Positions 17,836 to 26,942 of a DNA stretch of 64,000 nucleotides are shown here, in pieces. The DNA is from F22 sp963668535. Its GTDB lineage: Bacteria; Bacteroidota; Bacteroidia; Bacteroidales; Bacteroidaceae. The position numbers and the translations under genes are program-made. Under the pieces are notes generated by a model. It had not been told where the DNA came from. It ran no database searches and saw nothing but the letters and a program-made list of their open reading frames with translations. The stretch is from the NCBI GenBank assembly GCA_963668535.1, contig OY764867.1, positions 434,001-498,000 of the forward strand, written 5' to 3'. Each line of letters opens with the position of its first letter. Position 1 is the first letter of the stretch.

Positions 17836-18638
17836 TGAAAAAGATCACTTTTACCCTCGTAAGCCTTTTACTTTTATTCAGCTCATGCAAGGACAAGTAT
17901 GATCATAGCGAAAATATTATTGTACACCTTATTGGTATTTATGCCGAAACCTTGAATGTGCTATCCGGTGAACAATTTTATTTACATTCTGGAGATAAAT
18001 ACAAGGTCAATAGACTAACCACTGAGGCTATAGATGCGACTGATTTTATTATGGCTATTGGTATTGGAGAAAAACTAGATGATGAATATATAAAAGAGGT
18101 TGAGAGCAACTCTATAGTTTATCCAGGTATATATGAATCCGAGGGAGAAAAATTATTCAGTTATGCTACAATAAGCAATTTCTTGCGAAAAGAAACAAGT
18201 CGTTCATTCCATATATCTACAAGTTTATATGATGATTTGGAAGAAGATGTTTCCAATTTTTATTTTTCAACTCGCACGTATATACACCGTATGGAGCTAT
18301 GCATTACTGGGGTTCAAGACTTTGTGATTACAGCTGACAAAACTATTTTTGGTGTACAGCCAGGTGAGAACTTAGCTTATTATTTTACCCTTGAATCATA
18401 TTATCCAGACCAGGTGATTAATTACCAAACCCAACAACTTCTCCTAGGCATGAGTAGCGAAGAGAAACTAACAAGTATCAGTCAATGGTTGAGTTTGCAT
18501 CCTATGGCTTTTCAGGGACTAGAATTGAAATTCAAGACAATACCCACTGAACTGCCTTTGGATGTAACATTTACCGTGGCGTTGCTGCGTGATGACGATG
18601 TGTGGATTAAAGGAACGACTTCAGCAAAAATAAAATAA
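17835..18638 (+). CDS. Tandem lipoprotein paralogue A, 267 aa
   Basis: A lipoprotein (lipobox LFSSC, Cys 17) of unknown family, first of three consecutive copies of identical length. Start and stop overlap its neighbours by one base (TAATG), implying coupled translation. The signal peptide and first 23 residues are identical in all copies. Residues about 24-118 vary, and the C-terminal half (from SFHISTSLYDDLEEDV on) is almost identical to copy B. No catalytic motif is visible. Position and secretion suggest a partner of the C10 protease, such as an inhibitor, adaptor or surface target, but this is inference. Confidence 0.85.
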   Translation: MKKITFTLVSLLLLFSSCKDKYDHSENIIVHLIGIYAETLNVLSGEQFYLHSGDKYKVNRLTTEAIDATDFIMAIGIGEKLDDEYIKEVESNSIVYPGIYESEGEKLFSYATISNFLRKETSRSFHISTSLYDDLEEDVSNFYFSTRTYIHRMELCITGVQDFVITADKTIFGVQPGENLAYYFTLESYYPDQVINYQTQQLLLGMSSEEKLTSISQWLSLHPMAFQGLELKFKTIPTELPLDVTFTVALLRDDDVWIKGTTSAKIK

Positions 18639-19441
18639 TGAAAAAGATCACTTTTACCCTCGTAAGCCTTTTACTTTTATTCAGCTCATGCAAGGACAAG
18701 TATGATTATAGCGAAGATGTTCTTTTGGACATTACCGAGATTTATGCCGAAACCTTAAATGTACTATCTGGCGAACAATTTTATTTACATCCAGAGGATA
18801 AGAATAAAACCAATAGACTAACGACAGAAGCTATAGATGCTTCGAACTTTGTGATGGATATTGCTATTGGAGAAAAACTAGATGATGAACGTATAGAAGA
18901 AGCAGAAAAATCTTCTATAACTTATCCAGGTATATTTGCGTATGAAGAGGAAAAGTTGTTTGCTTATCCTATTATGAGAGACTTACTAAATAAAGAAACA
19001 AGTCGTTCATTCCATATATCTACAAGTTTATATGATGATTTGGAAGAAGATGTTTCCAATTTTTATTTTTCAACTCGCACGTATATACACCGTATGGAGC
19101 TATGCATTACTGGGGTTCAAGACTTTGTGATCACAGCTGACAAAACTATTTTTGGTGTACAGCCAGGTGGAAACTTAGCTTATTATTTTACCCTTGAATC
19201 ATATTATCCAGACCAGGTGATTAATTACCAAACCCAACAACTTCTCCTAGGCATGAGTAGCGAAGAGAAACTAACAAGTATCAGTCAATGGTTGAGTTTG
19301 CATCCTATGGCTTTTCAGGGACTAGAATTGAAATTCAAGACAATACCCACTGAACTGCCTTTGGATGTAACATTTACCGTGGCGTTGCTGCGTGATGACG
19401 ATGTGTGGATTAAAGGAACGACTTCAGCAAAAATAAAATAA
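18638..19441 (+). CDS. Tandem lipoprotein paralogue B, 267 aa
   Basis: The second copy of the triplicated lipoprotein gene, starting exactly 803 bases after copy A and joined to both neighbours by a one-base TAATG overlap. The N-terminal variable part reads closer to copy C (KNKTNRLTTEAIDASNFVMDIAIGE). The C-terminal half from the KETSRSF segment is nearly identical to copy A, with one amino-acid difference noticed (PGGNLAY against PGENLAY). This mosaic pattern points to recent duplication with gene conversion. The function is unknown. Confidence 0.85.
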   Translation: MKKITFTLVSLLLLFSSCKDKYDYSEDVLLDITEIYAETLNVLSGEQFYLHPEDKNKTNRLTTEAIDASNFVMDIAIGEKLDDERIEEAEKSSITYPGIFAYEEEKLFAYPIMRDLLNKETSRSFHISTSLYDDLEEDVSNFYFSTRTYIHRMELCITGVQDFVITADKTIFGVQPGGNLAYYFTLESYYPDQVINYQTQQLLLGMSSEEKLTSISQWLSLHPMAFQGLELKFKTIPTELPLDVTFTVALLRDDDVWIKGTTSAKIK

Positions 19442-20244
19442 TGAAAAAGATCACTTTTACCCTCGTAAGCCTTTTACTTTTATTCAGCTCATGCAAGGAC
19501 AAGTATGATCATAGCGAAAATGTTATTTTGGACATTACTAAAACTTATGCTGAAAACTTGAATGTGCTATCTGGTGAACAATTTTATTTACATTCAGGGG
19601 ATAAAAATAAAACCAATAGGCTAACTACAGAAGCTATAGATGTTTCGAATTTTGTGATGGATATTGCTATTGGAGAAAAACAAGACGATGACTATATAAA
19701 AGAAGCAGAGAATTATTCTATAATTTATCCAGGTATATGTTCATATGAAGGAGAAAAGTTATTTGCTCGAAGCATTATGGACGACTTGTTGAATAAAAAA
19801 ACAAATCGTCATTATGCTATATCTGAGGCGTTATATACAGCCTTGGAAGAAGATGTTTCCAATTTTTATTTTTCAACTCGCACGTATATGCACCCTATAG
19901 ATTTATGTATAACTGGGGTTAAAGACTTTGTAATCACAGCTGACAAAACTATTTTTGGTGTACAGCCAGGTGAGAACTTAGCTTATTATTTTACCCTTGA
20001 ATCATATTATCCAGACCAGGTGATCAATTACCAAACTCAACAACTTCTCTTAGGCATGAGTAGCGAAAAAAAACTAACAAGTATTAGTCAATGGTTGAGT
20101 TTGCATCCTTTATCTTTTCAAGATTTAGAATTGAAATTCAAGACAATACCCACTGAACTGCCTTTGGATGTAACATTTACCGTGGCGTTGCTACGTGATG
20201 ACGATGTGTGGATTAAAGGAACGACTTCAACAAAAATAAAATAA
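19441..20244 (+). CDS. Tandem lipoprotein paralogue C, 267 aa
   Basis: The third copy of the triplicated lipoprotein gene, with the same signal peptide and the same 803-base period. It shares the N-terminal variable region with copy B but differs from A and B in the middle (KKTNRHYAISEALYTALEEDV, then TRTYMHPIDLCITGVKDF). It converges again in the last 100 residues (TIFGVQPGENLAYYF to the end). Its stop overlaps the start of the DUF4249 gene by one base. Confidence 0.85.
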   Translation: MKKITFTLVSLLLLFSSCKDKYDHSENVILDITKTYAENLNVLSGEQFYLHSGDKNKTNRLTTEAIDVSNFVMDIAIGEKQDDDYIKEAENYSIIYPGICSYEGEKLFARSIMDDLLNKKTNRHYAISEALYTALEEDVSNFYFSTRTYMHPIDLCITGVKDFVITADKTIFGVQPGENLAYYFTLESYYPDQVINYQTQQLLLGMSSEKKLTSISQWLSLHPLSFQDLELKFKTIPTELPLDVTFTVALLRDDDVWIKGTTSTKIK

Positions 20245-21188
20245 TGATCAAAAAACAAACCATCATTCTTCTTTTTTTAATATGCATACTACATACGAGT
20301 TGCGTTGAAGACAGTAATATACAACCTCCTACTGTCGACAAGCAACTCGTTGTAAATTGCGTTTTAAGCAATTCGGAAGTACAAAAAGCAAGCTTGTCTT
20401 GGAGTGATGAATTTCATCATTCCTGGTTGTACGACGAAGTCAGTGAAGAAGCCATTGTAACACTATACGAAGAAGGTGTTATGATAGGACATTTTAAAAA
20501 GGCGGGCTACTACGAATGGACCATTCAATGTACTCCGCAGGCAGGTAAACACTATAAACTGACCATAGAGATACCTGATAAACCACTTATTGAGGCTGAA
20601 ACAGTGATGCCAACAATTCCCCCAATATACGACGATGATCCGTTTGGTAAAAAAGGAAAAAAAAGTTCTACGTTTAGCCAGATCGGGGCATTGGATTATC
20701 CAGTATGGATGTCTGCTTTAAGTTCGGATAAAACGGGAATCGACTACGTTTTTGAGCATCCATTATTGACGGAGGATTCTTCAGCTCACTTAATCAATGT
20801 CATTGGTACAAGCCATATTGGAGAGGACTCTTTCAATCAATATAGTAGTATGTATAATGAGATTGGAGAGGATGCGACAACAATGGGACATAAGTATTAT
20901 ATCCGCTTGATTGAGGGAAAAAGCAATACTGGGGAATATCCTTTTGATTTTGTTGTTGAGCATCTGGCTTGTACTGGATATTACGTCATGTTTAGAAGTG
21001 TATCTACCACGTTGGATCATTACTATAAATCTACCATTGAGAAGATGACTTTCTATGAGGGGGAGGGCGACCCGGTACAATGGTTTGACGAACACGGGAG
21101 CTATACAAATATCCAAAATGGACTAGGCATATTTGGTGCATATGCTGAAGTAAGTTATTACCAAAATGCAACTTCATATGTTGATTAA
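20244..21188 (+). CDS. DUF4249-type lipoprotein
   Basis: A 314-aa lipoprotein (lipobox LHTSC). The N-terminal pattern VDKQLVVNCVLSNSEVQKASLSWS and the beta-rich EEAIVTLYEEGVMIGHFKK segment match the DUF4249 family. Members of this family are usually encoded immediately before a TonB-dependent receptor with a carboxypeptidase-like N-terminal domain, as here. They are thought to be outer-membrane surface partners of the receptor. It overlaps the previous gene by one base and lies 13 bases before the receptor start. Its ligand is unknown. Confidence 0.82.
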   Translation: MIKKQTIILLFLICILHTSCVEDSNIQPPTVDKQLVVNCVLSNSEVQKASLSWSDEFHHSWLYDEVSEEAIVTLYEEGVMIGHFKKAGYYEWTIQCTPQAGKHYKLTIEIPDKPLIEAETVMPTIPPIYDDDPFGKKGKKSSTFSQIGALDYPVWMSALSSDKTGIDYVFEHPLLTEDSSAHLINVIGTSHIGEDSFNQYSSMYNEIGEDATTMGHKYYIRLIEGKSNTGEYPFDFVVEHLACTGYYVMFRSVSTTLDHYYKSTIEKMTFYEGEGDPVQWFDEHGSYTNIQNGLGIFGAYAEVSYYQNATSYVD

Positions 21189-21201
21189 TACATTGAATTT
21201 T

Positions 21202-23568
21202 ATGAAACCACATAGATTATTGACCGCACTTTGTGTGCTGTTATTGACCAATTTGTATGTTGCAGGTAAAGACTTCAAAGGGGTGGTTGTAGATCCCTAT
21301 GGGGCACCTCTTGCTGATGCACAATTGATATTGGACAATATCAAAGTGGCAGTAACAGATCAAACGGGGGCTTTTCAGTTTTCATATCAAAGCTTGGGCA
21401 AAGTCAAAGTATCCATCCTTTTAGTGGGGTATCATATAGAAAAATACACACTAAAACCATCTACTTTTAGACGATGTATTCTATATCCCTTGAGTGAATA
21501 TATAGACAATATCACGGTACTCGGAGCGAGAAACAAACGTGGAAACAATCAATTTAGTTTTAACAATACCGAACTGCAACGCATCGTGACTCCTATTGGA
21601 GAACCAGATATACTGCGATATATTCAGGTGCTTCCTGGAGTGTCTTCTGGCATGGAAGGTGGACTGGGGTTGTATGTGAGAGGTAGCGGACATGGTAATA
21701 ATCGAGTGGAACTTGATGGAGTGCCGGTGTTTGCTCCGACACATCTATTTGGTATCTTTTCGACATTTCATCCAGATATCGTAGAGAAAAACACATTCCA
21801 AATAGGGGGTATTAAAGCGCATTCGGGCGATTTCTTGTCCTCCTTACTGGATGTGCAGACCAAAGATATCTCGGTCAATGGCATGCGTCATGGCTCTTTT
21901 AGTATTTCTCCTTTAATGGCAGGGATGTCTCTAAGCGGGGTACTAAAAAGGGGGAAGCTATCTTATCAAATAGCTGGCAGAACAACCATGCTGGGCATCG
22001 AAAAGTGGCTAGTAGATAAAATGTACAGCAATAAATCTGATGATGATGATGAAGATGCGGATATTTCGGCCAATAATTTCAAAATAGGTGTAGCCGATGT
22101 GTATGCCAAAGTGCATTATCAAATCAATGATGCCAATAGTGTGAACGCTATGGGATATATCAGTCACGACAAATTAGCATTGAATCAAGATGATGATAGC
22201 GATGATTCAGATGTCAGTGCGTATGATATTTCTATAGGATGGGACAATTACTTGGCTAAGATGGGCTGGAAAAGTGAGGTCAATAATCACATACATTTCG
22301 AACAAACAGTGTATTGTAGCTACTTTTCAAACAAGTCGAGTCATAAATATGCATCGGAAAAAGAAAAAAATAGAGATGGCTTGAGATTCTCGTCTGTGCA
22401 CAGTGATATAGGATCTCACAGTAGACTAACTATGGATTATGATCAATGGAAGCTACATGCAGGTATGGATTATGATTGGTTGTACTATAGGCCAGTCACT
22501 GAGTATATGGAAAATGTACATGATATTCAGGATCATACCAAAGATTACTGGAACTCTTCGCTGGCTGTATATGGTGACGCCCAATGGGAAGTGAAGGATA
22601 AATTCAAGATATTGGCTGGTGTGCGTTGGACGGGCTTTAATGGAGAAGGATACAGCACCTACAATAAGGTAGACCTGCACACCTTGGTGTCCTACGATAT
22701 ATGCAAAAATATGGGTATTGAGTTTACGTATGATAAGATGCATCAGTTTCACCACACGCTGGAAGGATTGCCTGTGGGATGGGCTTTAAATATTATGGTG
22801 CCTAGTACTAAGGACTTACCTGCTGAGTATTCCAATCAATATTATTTGGGAACTTATTGGAATTATAAATCTTGGTCGGCTTCTTTTGGTGGGTATTATA
22901 AGCGTATGCACAACTTAGTGGCCTACAAAAGCATGCAAAATATATTTGCTGCCGCAAATTTAGACTGGCAGGAGGATACAGAAACTGGACAAGGCAAATC
23001 GTATGGATTTGAAGCTTGGATAGAGCGTCGAAAAGGACGATTCAATGGATCTCTGTCCTACACTTGGTCTAAAACGGATCGTACGTATAGAACGATTAAC
23101 AACGGGGAAACATTTCCATTTAAATTTGATCGACGACATGTATTGAATGGATTATTGCAATGCATTACGGTGAAGAAAAAACAGGCTTTCCAACAAGCCA
23201 ATGTGTCGCTCACATTCTCTAGTGGTAATCATATCACGATGCCTGTGTCATCTTATCAAGGAGAGCTATTGCCTTATTGGGGTGGACGGTATACATATAT
23301 CGATCAAACAACAGATGAAAAATATTATGGAGAAAATCAGGTAATCATGTCGAAAAAGAATGCGGTAAAAATGCCTGATTATCTTCGTGTGGATGTGGGA
23401 TATTCTTTCTTTTGGCAAACCAAAAGACACCGACACGAAATCACATGTATGGTGTATAATGTGCTGAATCGCCATAATAGTTACACGTATTTTTATGACG
23501 ACGGAAATTGGAAACAATTGAGTATTTTACCCATCTTGCCTTCTATCAGATGGAAAATGTCCTTTTAG
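21202..23568 (+). CDS. TonB-dependent outer-membrane receptor (with CarboxypepD_reg-like domain)
   Basis: A 788-aa receptor. I chose the ATG at 21202 because it begins a signal peptide (MKPHRLLTALCVLLLTNLYV) and falls after the DUF4249 stop, whereas the frame opens at 21166. After the signal come a carboxypeptidase-regulatory-like beta-sandwich (KGVVVDPYGAPLADAQLIL), a plug domain (GEPDILRYIQVLPGVSSG, LYVRGSGHGNNRVELDGVPVF) and a beta-barrel ending in ..PSIRWKMSF with a terminal Phe. It is the last gene of the C10 protease operon. Co-transcription with a protease suggests uptake of peptides or cofactors released by proteolysis, which is inference. Confidence 0.92.
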   Translation: MKPHRLLTALCVLLLTNLYVAGKDFKGVVVDPYGAPLADAQLILDNIKVAVTDQTGAFQFSYQSLGKVKVSILLVGYHIEKYTLKPSTFRRCILYPLSEYIDNITVLGARNKRGNNQFSFNNTELQRIVTPIGEPDILRYIQVLPGVSSGMEGGLGLYVRGSGHGNNRVELDGVPVFAPTHLFGIFSTFHPDIVEKNTFQIGGIKAHSGDFLSSLLDVQTKDISVNGMRHGSFSISPLMAGMSLSGVLKRGKLSYQIAGRTTMLGIEKWLVDKMYSNKSDDDDEDADISANNFKIGVADVYAKVHYQINDANSVNAMGYISHDKLALNQDDDSDDSDVSAYDISIGWDNYLAKMGWKSEVNNHIHFEQTVYCSYFSNKSSHKYASEKEKNRDGLRFSSVHSDIGSHSRLTMDYDQWKLHAGMDYDWLYYRPVTEYMENVHDIQDHTKDYWNSSLAVYGDAQWEVKDKFKILAGVRWTGFNGEGYSTYNKVDLHTLVSYDICKNMGIEFTYDKMHQFHHTLEGLPVGWALNIMVPSTKDLPAEYSNQYYLGTYWNYKSWSASFGGYYKRMHNLVAYKSMQNIFAAANLDWQEDTETGQGKSYGFEAWIERRKGRFNGSLSYTWSKTDRTYRTINNGETFPFKFDRRHVLNGLLQCITVKKKQAFQQANVSLTFSSGNHITMPVSSYQGELLPYWGGRYTYIDQTTDEKYYGENQVIMSKKNAVKMPDYLRVDVGYSFFWQTKRHRHEITCMVYNVLNRHNSYTYFYDDGNWKQLSILPILPSIRWKMSF

Positions 23569-23625
23569 TTAATAACGACCACAACTAGGTGATTCAGAAT
23601 TTATGGATGGGCAAGTAACGATGGC

Positions 23626-24294
23626 TTAGTAAGCTAGGATACTGCGTACAATCTGGCCTCTCCAGTAAGGTTGTAATTTCTTCTGATTATCTTCAGAAAA
23701 CGTTTCTGGTGTGGTGCAGGTCCAGGTGATATCATTGTCTGCTGGCGATATCTCGGCTTGCATCAATAGCATGGTAAAGAGTTGCTGAAGATGTTCGAAG
23801 GTCTGTATGCTGGCCTTATTTTCGGGGGTGATTTCATTGCCCACGGGTGCTTTTAGAAAGTCTTTGAGTACAGGCACATTGACGTATTTGGCCGTCTTGA
23901 GTTTCTGCCAATGCTGATTGTAGACACTGATTTCACTATCGGCTTCTGGAGCTTTGACGGTATGCACCACGACAAACAGGGTGTCTTTCTTATTGGCGAG
24001 CATCTTCATGGCGAAGGTGCTCGCTTTTGTGACTTGTATGTGTAGGTAGTTGGTGGTCAGGGTATCCATCACACTCTGCCCATTGAGCCTATTGGTGATC
24101 TTAGCTTCCATATGGCTGGCAATAAAATCAATGCAATCGGCGCGATTGACATCACTAAACAGGGGAAGTACAGATGAGGGCATCTGCACAAAAAATTGTC
24201 CTATATTACGGGCGGTTAGCGGGGTGCTGCCTACTAGGCATAGCAGCAATGCGGAAAGGAATAATCGGTATGTTTGAATGGTTTTCATTATCAT
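23626..24294 (-). CDS. DUF3256 family secreted protein
   Basis: A 222-aa protein with a cleavable signal peptide, then FFVQMPSSVLPLFSDVNRADCIDFI and a TNRLNGQSVMDTLTTNYLHIQ region that match the Bacteroidales DUF3256 family as I remember it. The family has no known biochemical function. Start could be 24294 or two codons later (MIMK). It converges on the TonB receptor gene with no clear terminator in the 57-base gap. Confidence 0.75.
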   Translation of the reverse strand: MIMKTIQTYRLFLSALLLCLVGSTPLTARNIGQFFVQMPSSVLPLFSDVNRADCIDFIASHMEAKITNRLNGQSVMDTLTTNYLHIQVTKASTFAMKMLANKKDTLFVVVHTVKAPEADSEISVYNQHWQKLKTAKYVNVPVLKDFLKAPVGNEITPENKASIQTFEHLQQLFTMLLMQAEISPADNDITWTCTTPETFSEDNQKKLQPYWRGQIVRSILAY

Positions 24295-24326
24295 ATTATT
24301 TTGTTTGATTCGAGTGTTGGTAGGGC

Positions 24327-25250
24327 TTATCGACCATACTGGGTACCAATATACAAAAATATCATGCCAAGCAGGATAAGACTGAGGGCAAAAGCTTTTC
24401 TTTTTATGTTCTTTTCACGTAATAAAAAGATACCGAGGGTAAAAGAAACGAGGACACTACTGCGACGCACCATGGATACGACAGAGATCATGGCTCCGTC
24501 TTGCGACAAGGCGGTAAAGTATATAAAATCGGCTAGGATGATAAATAAAGAGATGAGGGGGATGGACCAGCGCCATTGGAAGGGGGTGGTCTTTTTGTGC
24601 TGTGGGTACCAAAGGACTAGGAGCATCAAGCCCATCTCGATAAGTTGGTAGGTCATATACCAGGACAAGACGGCTAGTGGTGGTATCTTGTCGTCGAGAC
24701 TGCTCATCAGGTACTTGTCAAAAAGAGCACTGACAGCTCCCAATACGGCCGATATGCCTAGCATCCAGACCCATCGGTTGTTGCGAAAATGAATGCCCTC
24801 ACGAGCTCCTGAAAGGCCCATCATATAAATGGCTATAACGGTGACGATGACGCCAACCCATTGGTATATATTGAGTGTTTCGCCAAAAAACAAGAGGGCG
24901 CCTACGAGTACTAGAACTGGCCGAGTTGAGGTGATGGGACCGACGACGGTGAGGGGAAGGTGCTTGAGGGCAATATAGCCTCCTATCCATGCACCAAGTA
25001 CAATCAAGCTCTTTATGAAGATGAGTAGATGTTGTTGCCAGGTGATGGGGGCAACGTAAAAAGGGGTATCTTGAAGGATGTGGGGGGCATAGGTTGAGAT
25101 ACCAATCAATGGTATCAGAAAGGCACAACAAAAAAGGATGTTGAGGAAAAGTACTGGAAGAACGGCGTTATCTCGAAGGGATAGTTTCTTGTTGACATCG
25201 TAAAAGCCGAGCATTGTAGCCGATGCAAAGGCCATGAGTAACCATACCAT
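24327..25250 (-). CDS. EamA/DMT family transporter
   Basis: A 307-aa integral membrane protein with about ten hydrophobic helices in two homologous halves, as in the drug/metabolite transporter superfamily (EamA). Typical features are the Gly/Pro-rich helix ends and the half-repeat segments ALKHLPLTVVGPITSTRPVLV and ALSQDGAMISVVSMVRRSSVLVSF. The C-terminus is Arg/Lys-rich. The substrate cannot be predicted. It is on the same strand as truA and may be co-transcribed with it after a 73-base gap. Confidence 0.88.
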   Translation of the reverse strand: MVWLLMAFASATMLGFYDVNKKLSLRDNAVLPVLFLNILFCCAFLIPLIGISTYAPHILQDTPFYVAPITWQQHLLIFIKSLIVLGAWIGGYIALKHLPLTVVGPITSTRPVLVLVGALLFFGETLNIYQWVGVIVTVIAIYMMGLSGAREGIHFRNNRWVWMLGISAVLGAVSALFDKYLMSSLDDKIPPLAVLSWYMTYQLIEMGLMLLVLWYPQHKKTTPFQWRWSIPLISLFIILADFIYFTALSQDGAMISVVSMVRRSSVLVSFTLGIFLLREKNIKRKAFALSLILLGMIFLYIGTQYGR

Positions 25251-25323
25251 ATGGAATCTATTTTGTATTTCTGTTGTCTATTATTATGGATATGAAGCGC
25301 TGGGCACTAGCGGGAATAGCAGA

Positions 25324-26064
25324 CTAGTAGGGGTAGCCGATATCTTCCAAGAAGAGGGCGTGACCAGGAACGGACATGCCAGCTTGGCTGCGATCTTTGG
25401 CACAAATCATCTCGCAGAACTCATCGATGGTCCACTTGCCACGCCCTACTTCGACAAGGCTGCCCACTATGGCACGCACCATATTGCGCAGGAATCTGTC
25501 GGCTTGAATCATAAAGCACCAAGTCGTATCGTCTATTTGTACCCACTCGGCGGCCATGATCTTGCAATCATTGGTTTTGACATCTGTATGTAGCTTGGAG
25601 AAGCTGGTGAAATCTGTATAGTCAAAGAGGTGCTGGGCGGCTTCGTTCATTTTCTTGTAGTCAAGGGTCATGGGTAGACGCCAAGCATAATGACGCTGGA
25701 AGGGATCTTTGCGGGTGGTGACGTAGTATCTGTATGTGCGATAGGTGGCGTCAAAACGTGCATGGGCTTGGGGATCGACTTCTGCGACATTGAAAATGAC
25801 AATATCTTGTGGGAGCATGCGGTTGAGCTTAAACACGATCTGCTGAGTGTCTAGGGCATCGGGAAAATCAAAATGGGCCACCATCATGCGGGCGTGTACT
25901 CCAGCATCGGTGCGCCCTGCGCCGGTGATGAGGATGTCTTGACGCAAAAATGTGCTGAGGGCGGTACTGATTTCTTCTTGTACGCTACGGCCATTGGGCT
26001 GAATTTGCCAGCCGCAATAATCGGTGCCGTCGTAGGCTAAATATATAAAGTATCTATGGGTCAT
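25324..26064 (-). CDS. truA: tRNA pseudouridine(38-40) synthase TruA
   Basis: A 246-aa pseudouridine synthase that modifies positions 38-40 of the tRNA anticodon arm. The catalytic Asp is in GRTDAGVHARMMVAHFD (about residue 52). Other family segments are YDGTDYCGWQIQPNGRSVQEE, RTYRYYV and FLRNMVRAIVGSLVEVGRG. The length is normal for the family. It lies 27 bases after the DUF5715 gene on the same strand. Confidence 0.95.
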   Translation of the reverse strand: MTHRYFIYLAYDGTDYCGWQIQPNGRSVQEEISTALSTFLRQDILITGAGRTDAGVHARMMVAHFDFPDALDTQQIVFKLNRMLPQDIVIFNVAEVDPQAHARFDATYRTYRYYVTTRKDPFQRHYAWRLPMTLDYKKMNEAAQHLFDYTDFTSFSKLHTDVKTNDCKIMAAEWVQIDDTTWCFMIQADRFLRNMVRAIVGSLVEVGRGKWTIDEFCEMICAKDRSQAGMSVPGHALFLEDIGYPY

Positions 26065-26091
26065 GTATAATGGGAGTTAAAGCCGTGTACG

Positions 26092-26796
26092 CTAATTTCT
26101 GACTGTAATATGAAAGCATGCTTGCTTGACTTCATACTTTACGTAACAACGCTGTTCGAGCTGTTTGTCGCGCAGTACTTGAGCTAGTACTTGCTTCAAA
26201 ATAGGGATACTGGCTTTCTTGCGTTTAGCTGCAAACCAGGAGGTATCGACTTTTTTAAATCGCTTCCAACTGATGTCGAAGGTGGTGCCAAAACGGTGGC
26301 ATGATTTAGCCGAAGCATTGATATTGCGACGACGAAGGCGTTTGACGTCTGCCTCGGTACGAAGCACGGAGGTGACGGTGACTTTGTGGTCGGTATAGCC
26401 TTTGCTTTTTAGGGAATCACGAAAGGTTTGTGCAATATCGCACAATAATTCTTTGGCTGGTCGCACGAGATATGGAATGGAATAGGTCAATTTCTGTATG
26501 ACATAATCCTCTCCGTGTGTTATATTTTTAAGCTTGCTGCTTAAGGCTTCGGCTTCTTTTCTATTTGCTATCGGTGACACGCCCAGACGATGGGCGCACG
26601 CTAGATGTACGTCATTGAGGGCATGAAAGGTGCGCTGAAATCTATTGACATTGCCCAAATGGGGAATACTGCTGGGAGGATTGTCTAGTTTATTGTTTTC
26701 ATCGCCGCTACTACATGCAGTACATGCTGTAGTAGTACTTAGTGTAAGGATAACTGTGAGAGCATAAAGGGCATTGGAAAAGGATCGGATACGCAT
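26092..26796 (-). CDS. DUF5715 family protein (D,D-peptidase-like fold)
   Basis: A 234-aa exported protein; the N-terminal hydrophobic stretch ends in TACTAC, so it may be a lipoprotein. The C-terminal half carries VTSVLRTEADVKRLRRRN and SCHRFGTTFDISW, which match the DUF5715 pattern. The HxxGxxxD arrangement recalls zinc D-Ala-D-Ala peptidases and suggests a peptidoglycan-related role, but I cannot confirm all metal ligands. A divergent promoter pair separates it from phoH. Confidence 0.75.
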   Translation of the reverse strand: MRIRSFSNALYALTVILTLSTTTACTACSSGDENNKLDNPPSSIPHLGNVNRFQRTFHALNDVHLACAHRLGVSPIANRKEAEALSSKLKNITHGEDYVIQKLTYSIPYLVRPAKELLCDIAQTFRDSLKSKGYTDHKVTVTSVLRTEADVKRLRRRNINASAKSCHRFGTTFDISWKRFKKVDTSWFAAKRKKASIPILKQVLAQVLRDKQLEQRCYVKYEVKQACFHITVRN

Positions 26797-26834
26797 GAAA
26801 ATCTTTTTTTGGATGTTAAATTGATATTCATCTG

Positions 26835-26842
26835 CAAATATA
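26835..26842 (-). promoter_or_regulatory. Promoter -7 box for the DUF5715 gene
   Basis: The minus strand reads TATATTTG (TAnnTTTG), 38 bases before the start codon. Confidence 0.55.
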
Positions 26843-26877
26843 GCAGAAATATTGCGTAAACTTTCAATGAGATTCCG

Positions 26878-26885
26878 TAAATTTG
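26878..26885 (+). promoter_or_regulatory. Promoter -7 box for phoH
   Basis: TAAATTTG fits TAnnTTTG and lies 57 bases before the phoH ATG, back to back with the DUF5715 promoter. Confidence 0.55.
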
Positions 26886-26942
26886 CGCTCTAGGATGCAC
26901 AATTGAAGGGCATCACTATTCCTAAACGACTAAACGGACTAA

